35,033 bases of DNA, taken from assembly GCA_017462545.1 (NCBI GenBank), contig JAFTQX010000068.1:1-35033 (forward strand), given 5' to 3'. Shown here one piece after another: positions 7,663-15,671 of the stretch. Origin of the DNA: Clostridia bacterium (lineage in GTDB: Bacteria > Bacillota > Clostridia > Oscillospirales > CAG-272). Each line of letters starts with the position of its first letter. The stretch's first letter is position 1. A program made the position numbers and the translations under genes. Under the pieces are notes generated by a model, which was not told the DNA's origin, searched no databases, and saw only the letters and a program-made list of their open reading frames with translations.

Positions 7663-9903
7663 GTCGATCCAAGAAAAAGCACCTTCCTCCGCCAATCGCA
7701 GGCGGGCTTCAAGAAAGGCGGCAAGCGAGGGCGTGAGACGATCTGCGTTTGGCAGCACCACTTCGGAGAGAGAAGAGGAGAAGGTTGAAAAATCAGGGCG
7801 ACTCTCCTCGCGGCCGCCATGCAATCCAAAGATCAGCAGGCTGCTCTTGGCCACGGCCGAGGCGGCTTGTTCTGCTTGGTCGCTTTCGTGGTGTCCCGCA
7901 CCCAGATAGGTCAAAAGCTGATCGCCATGGCGCATGCTGATGGCCACGGTGGGGTGGTTGGCTTGGCTCTTGCCTTGTGCGTGCGGATGTATGGTCATGT
8001 CACCGAACGGGATGTCCTCGTACGGCTTGTAAAGAACGCATGTCACACCAAGCGACGCGGCCTCTGCGGTCAGCGCACGGTACAGCTTTTCCTCATCCTC
8101 ACTTGTGGGGATGGGCAGATAAAGCGTGCGCAGCAGAATTTGACCGCATACCTTCGATAGGCTGCGTACATGGCGAGCGTGGTAATGGGTAATCAGATAT
8201 CCTTCCAATTCTGTCAGGTGTGCCCGGTCTATTGCGTGAAGTCCGTTTTTCTGCGCGGTATAGCTGCCATTGGTCAGGTCACAAAGGAGACCGCGGTTGC
8301 CGTCTTGCAGCAAAAGAATCTCGTTTGTGCCGGTATGGCTGTAATATACGCCGCTTGCCGTGGTGCGATGGATTTCTGCAATGCCGAGAAAAAGAGCGAT
8401 GACCGATATCCCAACCAGTCCGATCAGTGCCATGCGCTTTCGCCCAATGTGAGTCGCGCAAAGGCATACGAAAACAATGGCGGCAAGTATAAGGAGCAGG
8501 AGCTTGACGGGCGTATAGTCGAGCGACAAAAGAATGCCGCGCAGAGAGGCTGCCCATGAAACAAGCGAAAGCAGCAGCTCTCCCAGCATGCCAACCAAAG
8601 CACCAAAGCCGGGAATCGGGCCGAGTGCCAGCGTCAGCACCGCAAGCAACAGATACAGATTAAAGAGTGGGATCAGCAGCAGATTGCAAAGCGGTGTCAG
8701 CAGAGAGATCTCGCCGAAAAAGATGGCAACCAGGGGCAGGGTAGCAAAGGTCGCTGCAAGGGTAACGCAAAGCGAATCCATCACTCCGTGCACAATACGA
8801 GCAGGCAGCGTGGTTGGCTTCTGTTTCGTTTGTCGCCACTCGTTGCGGGCAAGAATGCCAAAGGTAGCAACGACCGAGAGCCAGTAGCCGCAATCATACA
8901 CGGCGGTGGGGGAAAAGAGCGCGATCAAAACCGCAGCCAAGGAAAGAGACGTGATGCCGTCTGCCTCTCGCCGTGCAAAGAAGGAGAGGGAGAAGAGGAG
9001 CGTCATCATACCCGCTCGTATAATCGAAACAGAAAAGCCTGTCAAGGCCATGTAAAACAATACCAGAACGATCTGCCCAAGCAAGGTTGCATACCGTGGG
9101 CAGCGCAGACGACGGCACAGGGTGGCCAATGCCCCGACCAACAAGCTGATATGAAGACCGCTGAGCGAGAGAACGTGCGATATGCCCGTTCTGCGGCAAT
9201 CCCGCGTGATCGTATCCGGCAACAGATGCTGCTCGCCAAGCAGCAGGGCACGCATCAGCGCGCCGCCGTTCCCCGGAACGTGCCGTGACAGGTGCGCACC
9301 AAGGCCGCTGCGCAGGTCAGCAAAGAAGGTACGCAGACGGTCACCTGCCCGTGGTGTAGCCTCTGTGATAGTCAGGTCAAACACATCCTCGGCCTGCGCG
9401 GAAATTCCCCTTGCGCGCAGGTAAAGAAAAAGGCTGTCTTCCTCCGATACGTCCAGCAGCTCGGCCCTCAAGGTGACGCGATCGCCTGCCGCAGGCAAAA
9501 GATCGGTATATGCCCACACGGTTACGCGGCGGTTGTCAGGGGTTCCATTCACTGTCTCGCAATCTGCCGTAAAGCCAAGCGCGCTGCCGTTCGTGTAGGT
9601 TATCTCGCGCACTCGTGCGCAGATCGTTACCTCCCCCGTGTAGTCCTCGGCCATTTGAAAACGGCGATCAAACTGCAGATATCCGTCAAGCAACGCAAGC
9701 AGAGAAAGCAGCAGGCAGAGTGGGGCAAGAACCGGCAGACGTCTTCTCTTGCTCTTCAACACGATCGCCGGGAGCAATAGAAAAAACACGGCAGCCCCGC
9801 CAAGCCATAGCTTGGTAAGGCTGTCCGTGTTGGCGGCAACCGTCAATGCAAGAAGAAAGACCATGCAGCAGGTCGCAAGGGGACGGTTGCGCAGCAGATT
9901 CAT
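7657..9903 (-). CDS. comEC: ComEC/Rec2 DNA-uptake channel with degenerate MBL-like C-terminal domain
   Basis: This is the inner-membrane channel that imports single-stranded DNA during transformation. The 748-residue protein has an N-terminal ComEC domain (about 1-200). The central competence domain has many membrane helices, with motifs HVLSLSGLHISLLVG, LTGFSVSIIRAG and DCGYWLSVVATFGIL. A C-terminal metallo-beta-lactamase-like domain starts near residue 520. The usual metal-binding HxHxDH is THYHARHV here (H573, H575, R577, H578). The usual LLTGD reads LTYLGAG and the usual HHGS reads GLHGGR, so this domain is probably not catalytic. AAGGAGC precedes the ATG at 9903. It follows a lipid-kinase-family gene by 15 bp in the same transcript. 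Confidence 0.92.
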   Translation of the reverse strand: MNLLRNRPLATCCMVFLLALTVAANTDSLTKLWLGGAAVFFLLLPAIVLKSKRRRLPVLAPLCLLLSLLALLDGYLQFDRRFQMAEDYTGEVTICARVREITYTNGSALGFTADCETVNGTPDNRRVTVWAYTDLLPAAGDRVTLRAELLDVSEEDSLFLYLRARGISAQAEDVFDLTITEATPRAGDRLRTFFADLRSGLGAHLSRHVPGNGGALMRALLLGEQHLLPDTITRDCRRTGISHVLSLSGLHISLLVGALATLCRRLRCPRYATLLGQIVLVLFYMALTGFSVSIIRAGMMTLLFSLSFFARREADGITSLSLAAVLIALFSPTAVYDCGYWLSVVATFGILARNEWRQTKQKPTTLPARIVHGVMDSLCVTLAATFATLPLVAIFFGEISLLTPLCNLLLIPLFNLYLLLAVLTLALGPIPGFGALVGMLGELLLSLVSWAASLRGILLSLDYTPVKLLLLILAAIVFVCLCATHIGRKRMALIGLVGISVIALFLGIAEIHRTTASGVYYSHTGTNEILLLQDGNRGLLCDLTNGSYTAQKNGLHAIDRAHLTELEGYLITHYHARHVRSLSKVCGQILLRTLYLPIPTSEDEEKLYRALTAEAASLGVTCVLYKPYEDIPFGDMTIHPHAQGKSQANHPTVAISMRHGDQLLTYLGAGHHESDQAEQAASAVAKSSLLIFGLHGGREESRPDFSTFSSSLSEVVLPNADRLTPSLAAFLEARLRLAEEGAFSWIDL

Positions 9904-9918
9904 CAGAAAGCTCCTTGG

Positions 9919-10869
9919 TTAAGAAATGATGGCGGGCTCCTTTTGCGTGGTAACCAATGCCGACCCCTGCGGGATCGAGAAGGTAAGGGCACCCGGCACA
10001 GCAGCGATGTCTACGTGATCTGTCATCTCAATTTCGCCGTCTATGCAGATGTTGATCGGCTTATCAAAGCGAAAACGGACGGAGGGCGTTTGGTAATAGC
10101 TGATATACTCCTTTGCCTTCTCCAACTCCAGATGCGTGCCCTTTTTATAAGAGCCGATCAGACCAATGAACTTGGCGCGAGAGAGCTTTTTGATGACGCA
10201 AAGGTCTAGCAGTCCATCCGTGAGAGAGGCGCGCGGCGTCGCCTTAAAGCCGCCGCCGCAGAAGCAACCGTTCGCAATGGCGGTCAGCATCAGGCTTTCA
10301 TCAATTTCGGTGCCGTCTGCCATGGTGATGTGCATATGCGTGCCAAAGGGCTTGCAGAAATTGATGGCAACGCCCGTGACATAGGCAAGCCCGGAGGGGA
10401 TCAGCGGGCTGCGCTTGATCTCGCCTGTCTTTTTAGCCACATTGCAGTCAAAGCCGATGTTCAGCATATTCAGCGCGTAGCGGTCATTATAACGGATTAT
10501 ATCCAGCTTTACGGGTGCGCCATTCAGCTGGTGCTCGATATCAAAAAAGTTTTCAGGGGCGGTGAAGTTTTTTTCAAAATCATTGCCTGTGCCGATCGGA
10601 ATGACGGCAAATTCCGCTTTCTCGCAAAGCGGCGCGCCGTTGATCGTCTCACACAGCGTACCGTCTCCGCCGCAGGCATAAAAGCGTTGCCGTTCATCGC
10701 TGCTTTCCACAGCGGCGTGGACATAGGCGGTTGCATCCCCCGGACGAGTGGTCGTATAGATGCGGTAATGGACACCGCGTTCTTCACAAATGCGGGCAAT
10801 TTTGTTTTTCAGCGCTTCTACCAGCGTGCCCTTGCCCGCCGCCGGGTTGATCAGAAAATGGTGGATCAT
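9919..10869 (-). CDS. Diacylglycerol/lipid kinase family protein (DagK/YegS/BmrU-like)
   Basis: This 316-residue member of the DAGK catalytic superfamily phosphorylates a lipid hydroxyl or a related substrate with ATP. The N-terminal FLINPAAGKG is the first nucleotide-binding loop, GGDGT at 67-71 is the family signature, and PIGTGNDF at 91-98 follows. The C-terminal beta-sandwich contains ICIDGEIEM. Other members phosphorylate diacylglycerol or sphingosine-like lipids, and the substrate cannot be assigned here. The start at 10869 is chosen over an upstream in-frame codon at 10923 because AGAGGA lies just before it and the upstream option would sit inside the promoter. It heads a two-gene transcript with comEC. 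Confidence 0.88.
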   Translation of the reverse strand: MIHHFLINPAAGKGTLVEALKNKIARICEERGVHYRIYTTTRPGDATAYVHAAVESSDERQRFYACGGDGTLCETINGAPLCEKAEFAVIPIGTGNDFEKNFTAPENFFDIEHQLNGAPVKLDIIRYNDRYALNMLNIGFDCNVAKKTGEIKRSPLIPSGLAYVTGVAINFCKPFGTHMHITMADGTEIDESLMLTAIANGCFCGGGFKATPRASLTDGLLDLCVIKKLSRAKFIGLIGSYKKGTHLELEKAKEYISYYQTPSVRFRFDKPINICIDGEIEMTDHVDIAAVPGALTFSIPQGSALVTTQKEPAIIS

Positions 10870-10911
10870 GGATATCCTCTTTTCTCGTGAAAAATAAAAG
10901 TGATCCTTTAT

Positions 10912-10940
10912 AGTATACCACAAAGAGGGCTGCTTGTCAA
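10912..10940 (-). promoter_or_regulatory. Sigma-A promoter for the lipid kinase-comEC transcript
   Basis: On the minus strand the -35 TTGACA (10935-10940) and -10 TATACT (10912-10917) are separated by 17 bp. The promoter lies between the rarA terminator and the lipid-kinase start codon. Confidence 0.88.
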
Positions 10941-10948
10941 TCGGACGG

Positions 10949-10972
10949 AAAAAGAGGTCATTCCTCTTTTTT
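10949..10972 (-). terminator. Terminator overlapping the rarA stop codon
   Basis: On the minus strand a 9-bp stem AAAAAGAGG/CCTCTTTTT has the loop AATGA. The loop contains the rarA TGA, and the descending arm ends in a T5 run. It is small but well placed, directly before the next promoter. Confidence 0.65.
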
Positions 10973-12208
10973 CTTTTTGCCGCCCGCGGTACGGATCATC
11001 TCATAATAGGCGCGTGCGGCCTGCTCGGTCTTGTTCTGCCCAAAGGTATAATAATGCTTGTCACGCAGGTCGTTTGGCAAATATTGCTGCTTGACATACT
11101 GGTACTCATAATCATGCGGATAACGATAGCCCTTGTAGAGCGGGGCACGCAGATGCGGCGGCGGAACAACGCCCATCCCTGCCTGCACATCCTGCATGGC
11201 TGCCTCATAGGCGATATGTGCGCTGTTGGATTTTGGCGCGGTAGCAAGCAGGACAGCCGCGTGTGACAGCGGAATGGATGCCTCAGGCAGACCGAGATCC
11301 TTTGCGCTTTCTACACAAGCGCGGGTCACAACAGCCGCCAGCGGATAGGCAAGACCGACATCCTCACTGGCAATCACCTGCAGACGACGACAGGCAGAAA
11401 GCAGGTCACCTCCCGCCAAAATTCTTGCCAGATAAAATACAGCAGCATCGGGATCCGAGCCGCGAATGGATTTTTGCAGCCCGGAGAGCAGATCGTAATG
11501 CACGTCGCCCGAGAGATCATACGCGCCCCCAATCGCAGGGGCAAGATCGTCAATGCAGGCAGCATCCAGCTCTGTGTCGGCTACATGATAGGCGTTTTCT
11601 AAAATGCCAAGCGCACAGCGCACATCGCCGCCTGCGCGGGCTGCAATGGCGATCAGTACCTCATTCGCAGCCGTCTTTTCTTTGCCGTTTTCGCGATTCA
11701 GCAGGGCAAGACCTCGCTGCATGGCAGGCAGGCATTCTTCGGCCGTCACGGGACGAAAGGAAAAGACCGAGGAGCGGGAGATCAGAGCGGAATAGATGGT
11801 GGCATAGGGGTTTTCGGTGGTAGAGGCGATCAGCGTGATGCGCCCATCCTCCATGTATTCCAGTAAGGATTGCTGCTGCTTTCGGTTAAAATATTGAATT
11901 TCATCTAAATAAAGCAGGATGCCGCCGGCGCCAAAGACGTTGCTTGTCGAGGCGGCGATCTCCTTCACGTCGGACAGGGAGGCGGTGGTGGCATTGAGCT
12001 TGTAAAGCGGCATGCCGGATCGGGCGGCAATGATATTGGCCGCTGTTGTTTTGCCGGTTCCGGGAGGGCCGCTGAAGATCATATTCGTAAAACGCCCCGC
12101 GTCCAGCAGGCGACGAAGGATGCCGCGATTGCCGATCAAGTGGGGCTGCCCGACCATATCATCAAGATCCTTCGGTCGCAGGCGGTCTGCCAAGGGTTGA
12201 TTTTGCAT
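10958..12208 (-). CDS. rarA: Replication-associated recombination protein A (RarA/MgsA AAA+ ATPase)
   Basis: This clamp-loader-related AAA+ ATPase acts at stalled replication forks. The 416-residue protein starts with PLADRLRPKDLDDMVGQ, as RarA does. Walker A is GPPGTGKTT at 47-55 and Walker B is LYLDEIQYFNRKQQ (D102, E103). Sensor 1 is ASTTENP, and ALISRSSVFSF with a C-terminal RarA tetramerisation region (AGMGVVPPPHLRAPLYKGYRYPHD) completes the family pattern. The length is normal. GAAAGGAA precedes the ATG at 12208. It follows recG by 15 bp, so both probably come from the recG promoter. The stop codon lies inside a small terminator. Confidence 0.94.
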   Translation of the reverse strand: MQNQPLADRLRPKDLDDMVGQPHLIGNRGILRRLLDAGRFTNMIFSGPPGTGKTTAANIIAARSGMPLYKLNATTASLSDVKEIAASTSNVFGAGGILLYLDEIQYFNRKQQQSLLEYMEDGRITLIASTTENPYATIYSALISRSSVFSFRPVTAEECLPAMQRGLALLNRENGKEKTAANEVLIAIAARAGGDVRCALGILENAYHVADTELDAACIDDLAPAIGGAYDLSGDVHYDLLSGLQKSIRGSDPDAAVFYLARILAGGDLLSACRRLQVIASEDVGLAYPLAAVVTRACVESAKDLGLPEASIPLSHAAVLLATAPKSNSAHIAYEAAMQDVQAGMGVVPPPHLRAPLYKGYRYPHDYEYQYVKQQYLPNDLRDKHYYTFGQNKTEQAARAYYEMIRTAGGKKKKEE

Positions 12209-12223
12209 AGCGTGTTCCTTTCG

Positions 12224-14368
12224 TTAGGAGATGGTGGCTTCTTCTATGGCAAAGAGACGCTCTACCTCGGCACGCAGCGCGGTGTGCGCGGGGAGCGAAA
12301 GCGTCGGGTCAATGGCGGCGGTGCTTTTTGCCTCCTCTGCCGCGCTGTGCATCAGGTCTGTATCGCTGCAGAGATAGGAAAGATGCAACGACATCCCGCC
12401 GCTTTGGCGGAATCCGCCTGCGCAGGCGGCGGCAAAAAAGTCGCCCGGGCCGCGCTGCTCAAGGTCTTTTTCGGCAATGCGGTAGCCATCGTAGGTCGTG
12501 CGCATGACCTCCAGGCGCGCGCGGGCACTTTCCCCCGTCGCGTCCGAGACCAGCACACAGTAGGATTTTTTGACGCCGCGACCAACGCGCCCGCGCAGCT
12601 GGTGCAGCTGCGAAAGACCAAAACGCTCGGCGTTTTCTACAACCATCAGTGAGGCGCGCGGTACGTTAACGCCAACCTCAATAACCGTGGTAGAGACAAG
12701 AATATCAACCTCACCCGCCGCAAAGCGACGCATCACGTCATCCTTCTCGGCCGCCTTCATCCGCCCGTGCAAAAATTCCACGCGCAGATCGGGAAAGACC
12801 TCGTTTTGCAGCTGTGCGGCATAAGCGGTAGCCGCCTTCAGCGGCGGTCGCTCCTCTCGCGCAGCAAGCAGGTCAAGGCGGTCAAGCGGTAGGTCGTTTT
12901 CTTCTTCCTCGGTTTCTTCAACGGCGGGGCAGACAACATATACCTGTCCCCCCTCTGCCACCTGGCGACGCATAAAGCCGTGCAGCCGCTCGCGGTAGCC
13001 TTCGTTGACAACATAGGTGGCAACCCGTTGCCGTCCCGGCGGCATTTCATCAATGCGGGAAACGTCCAGATCGCCGTATAGCGTCAATGCCATCGTGCGT
13101 GGGATGGGCGTTGCACTCATGACCAACAGGTGGGAGGTGCGCTGCTTTTGTTTCAGGGCGGCTCGTTGACGAACGCCAAAACGGTGCTGCTCGTCGGTCA
13201 CGGTCAAGCCAAGCGCAGAAAATTGCAGCTTATCGCTCAGCAGCGCGTGCGTGCCGATCAACAGATCTACGCGCGAGTCATCGGTTGCCTCAGCGGCCGC
13301 ACGGATCTGCTTTTTCTCTCGCTCGGGCGTAGAGCCGAGTAATAGTGCCACGCGAATGCCAAGCGGGGAGAGCAGGGCAGAAAGCTCGTTGTAATGCTGA
13401 TGGGCGAGAATTTCGGTTGGCACCATCAGGGCAGCTTGGTGACCGGCGCGTACGACGTTGTAGATGGCTACGGCGGCGCAGATCGTTTTGCCGCAGCCCA
13501 CGTCACCAATGAGAATGCGATTCATCGGCTGCTGCTTGCCCCCGGCCATGTCGGCAAGAATTTCTTCGCATACGCGGTTTTGTGCCGCCGTGAGCGAATA
13601 GGGGAGGCGTGAGAGCAGCGGGGTAAGGTCTGCTTTAGGGCAGATGGGGGAGTCTGCTGTTGTGCGGCGGGCGCGGGAAAGTGCCATACCAAGCGAAAAG
13701 CAGTATAGCTCATCAAACACCACGCGGCGAAGTGCCGCCGTCAGCGCGGCGTGATCACGCGGGGCGTGAATGCTCATGAGCGCGTAAGAAAGGGTAGGAA
13801 AGCCGTGCTTGCAGCGGATATCCTCCGGCAGATAGTCCACAAGGGAGGGAAGCACCGCCCGCAAGGCGGCCAGCACCGTTTTTTCAACCAGCTTGCTGCT
13901 GATGCCCTCGGTGAGCGGATATTTGGCGACAAAGGGTGGCAAGGGAATGCCGGGCACCACCGCCTCATAGGCGGGAGAGGCGAGCTGAAAGCCGCTGCGT
14001 GTAGGCGTCAGCTTTCCAAAAAAACGAAATTGCGCGCCGGTATGAAAAATGTCCTTGACATAGTTCTGGTTGAAGAAGACTACCTCCACCGTTCCGCTCT
14101 CGTCAAAGGCGCGGAATTTGGTGATGGTCATGCCACGGCGGATCATCGCACCGCGCGGCTCGGTGGCAACGGTCAGTAAAAAGGCAGATGCCTCTCCATC
14201 CAGCCCTTCGGATAGACGGCGGATCGCACCGCGATTTTCATAAGCACGGGGGAAGTGGCGGATCAGATCGCGCAGCGTGTATATGCCCATGCGCGCAAAG
14301 GCAGCGGCGCGGCTTTCGCCTACACCGGGCAGGGCGCGAACAGGGCTGCTTTCGGTCAATCTTTCCAT
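12224..14368 (-). CDS. recG: ATP-dependent DNA helicase RecG
   Basis: This monomeric helicase reverses stalled forks and processes branched recombination intermediates. The 714-residue protein has the RecG architecture. An N-terminal segment contains the helix-hairpin-helix-like RALPGVGESRAAAFARMGI. A wedge OB-fold domain spans about 60-150. Helicase domain 1 has Walker A GDVGCGKT (288-295) and DEQHRFG (392-398), followed by SATPIPRT. Helicase domain 2 has EFLHGRMKAAEKD, TTVIEVGVNVPRA and QLHQLRGRVGRG. GGAGGATG lies just before the ATG at 14368. Its length is slightly above that of many RecG proteins but within range. It is transcribed with rarA. Confidence 0.97.
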   Translation of the reverse strand: MERLTESSPVRALPGVGESRAAAFARMGIYTLRDLIRHFPRAYENRGAIRRLSEGLDGEASAFLLTVATEPRGAMIRRGMTITKFRAFDESGTVEVVFFNQNYVKDIFHTGAQFRFFGKLTPTRSGFQLASPAYEAVVPGIPLPPFVAKYPLTEGISSKLVEKTVLAALRAVLPSLVDYLPEDIRCKHGFPTLSYALMSIHAPRDHAALTAALRRVVFDELYCFSLGMALSRARRTTADSPICPKADLTPLLSRLPYSLTAAQNRVCEEILADMAGGKQQPMNRILIGDVGCGKTICAAVAIYNVVRAGHQAALMVPTEILAHQHYNELSALLSPLGIRVALLLGSTPEREKKQIRAAAEATDDSRVDLLIGTHALLSDKLQFSALGLTVTDEQHRFGVRQRAALKQKQRTSHLLVMSATPIPRTMALTLYGDLDVSRIDEMPPGRQRVATYVVNEGYRERLHGFMRRQVAEGGQVYVVCPAVEETEEEENDLPLDRLDLLAAREERPPLKAATAYAAQLQNEVFPDLRVEFLHGRMKAAEKDDVMRRFAAGEVDILVSTTVIEVGVNVPRASLMVVENAERFGLSQLHQLRGRVGRGVKKSYCVLVSDATGESARARLEVMRTTYDGYRIAEKDLEQRGPGDFFAAACAGGFRQSGGMSLHLSYLCSDTDLMHSAAEEAKSTAAIDPTLSLPAHTALRAEVERLFAIEEATIS

Positions 14369-14399
14369 GGCACATCCTCCCTTTTCTCATTCTACTACC

Positions 14400-14428
14400 A
14401 TTGTACACCCTTTTTGACGGTATTGCAA
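14400..14428 (-). promoter_or_regulatory. Promoter of recG-rarA
   Basis: On the minus strand the -35 TTGCAA (14423-14428) and -10 TACAAT (14400-14405) are separated by 17 bp, about 30 bp upstream of the recG ATG. It is moderately close to the sigma-A consensus and divergent from the yybS promoter. Confidence 0.7.
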
Positions 14429-14525
14429 GAAGAATTTTTGCAGAAAACAGGTGAATCATGGGCGATATGCTTGCGTTTTATGCCTGCCCGTTCACAGAAA
14501 AAGCAAAGAAAGTTCACGGGAAGTG

Positions 14526-14554
14526 TTTACAAATCCGGGATATTCTGCTATAAT
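14526..14554 (+). promoter_or_regulatory. Sigma-A promoter of the yybS-gdpP-rplI-dnaB block
   Basis: The -35 TTTACA (14526-14531) and -10 TATAAT (14549-14554) have a 17-bp spacer. The start codon at 14614 lies about 60 bp downstream. The remainder of the recG-yybS gap shows no further gene or RNA that I can recognise. Confidence 0.85.
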
Positions 14555-14613
14555 AAGATGAATGGGTATATTCTCATGTAGGATAAAAGATGTGAGAGAC
14601 AGAGGTGATGAAA

Positions 14614-15654
14614 ATGGGCAAACGATATGAATATCGTATAGAAGGGGCACTTTCGCCGCTTGTTCTGCTGCTTTGCTTGGCAGGCACACTGCTTGCCGGT
14701 CTTCTCTCCTATTCGCTTGACCTGCTGCTGCTTGCGGCACTTGCGCTGGCGACAGCCCTACAGGCTGTTCTTTACCGTTCGCGGTGGGCATGGCTGGCAC
14801 CACTCTTTACCGCCCTTTCTCTGCTGCTCTCGTATGTCGTTACTCGCTCGTATGTGCTGCTGCTGCCGCTTTTCTCTGTTACAGTGGCTGCCTTTTTCCT
14901 TGCTCGCTCTACTGCACGCGGAGAAAACCGTACAGATGCCGCGCTGGCATTGACCGGCGTTTACGCCATTGCATTGGCGGGTGCTGTGGGAATTGCGCTT
15001 GTGCTGATGATGCGCGCGGCCGGGGAGACGAATTTGATTTTCTATCTTGACCGCATGCTGGAGACCGAGATTGCTGCACTTTCTGACCAACTGGCAGAAT
15101 TTTATCAGAAGGCAGTGGCTCTCTACGCCTCAGCTGAAAAGCCGCTTGCTGTGTTGACGGCAGAGGACTTTCGAGAAACGCTGCTTTCCCTGCTTGCCAT
15201 TCTTCCCGGTCTTGCGCTTGCCCTTTGTTATCTGCTTTCTCTTGCGGCTACATATCTGCTGCAGCTGGTGGCTCTGCTGTGTGGTAACAGCGCATTGTTT
15301 GCACCGAACAATCGCGTGTATCACCCGAGTGCATGGCTTGCGGGGGCTTACCTAGTAGCCATGCCCGTGACCTACGCGTGGGGAGATGTTCGGCATGCGT
15401 TTTGCTTGGTGTGTATGAATATCACCGTTTTTGCCGCGCCGCTGCTTTCCTTTGGTGTGTTGCTTGCCCTGCCGCGTTTGTTTGCCTTTATGCGGCGCAT
15501 GTCTGTTGGGCGGTTGGATTTTACCTTCTTTGCGGTGCTGCTTTGTCTCTTTGCGTTCTCTTACGCGGTGTACGCCCTTCCCATTTTGGCGTTCGCGTAT
15601 GCCATTTATATCCTGAAAAGCACCTTTTCCTCCCGTAAACGGGATCAGGGCTAG
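14614..15654 (+). CDS. yybS: YybS-like DUF2232 polytopic membrane protein
   Basis: This 346-residue integral membrane protein has roughly eight or nine hydrophobic segments spread over the whole length. A soluble loop at about 135-190 contains FYLDRMLETEIAALSDQLAEFY. The biochemical role of the family is not established. Assignment to DUF2232/YybS rests on topology, length and the conserved gene order yybS-gdpP-rplI-dnaB, which is intact here. The AGAGGTG site at 14601-14607 favours ATG 14614. In-frame GTG 14605 and ATG 14608 are too close to that site. It is followed 17 bp later by gdpP. Confidence 0.78.
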   Translation: MGKRYEYRIEGALSPLVLLLCLAGTLLAGLLSYSLDLLLLAALALATALQAVLYRSRWAWLAPLFTALSLLLSYVVTRSYVLLLPLFSVTVAAFFLARSTARGENRTDAALALTGVYAIALAGAVGIALVLMMRAAGETNLIFYLDRMLETEIAALSDQLAEFYQKAVALYASAEKPLAVLTAEDFRETLLSLLAILPGLALALCYLLSLAATYLLQLVALLCGNSALFAPNNRVYHPSAWLAGAYLVAMPVTYAWGDVRHAFCLVCMNITVFAAPLLSFGVLLALPRLFAFMRRMSVGRLDFTFFAVLLCLFAFSYAVYALPILAFAYAIYILKSTFSSRKRDQG

Positions 15655-15671
15655 GTGCGGAAAGGTACGGT

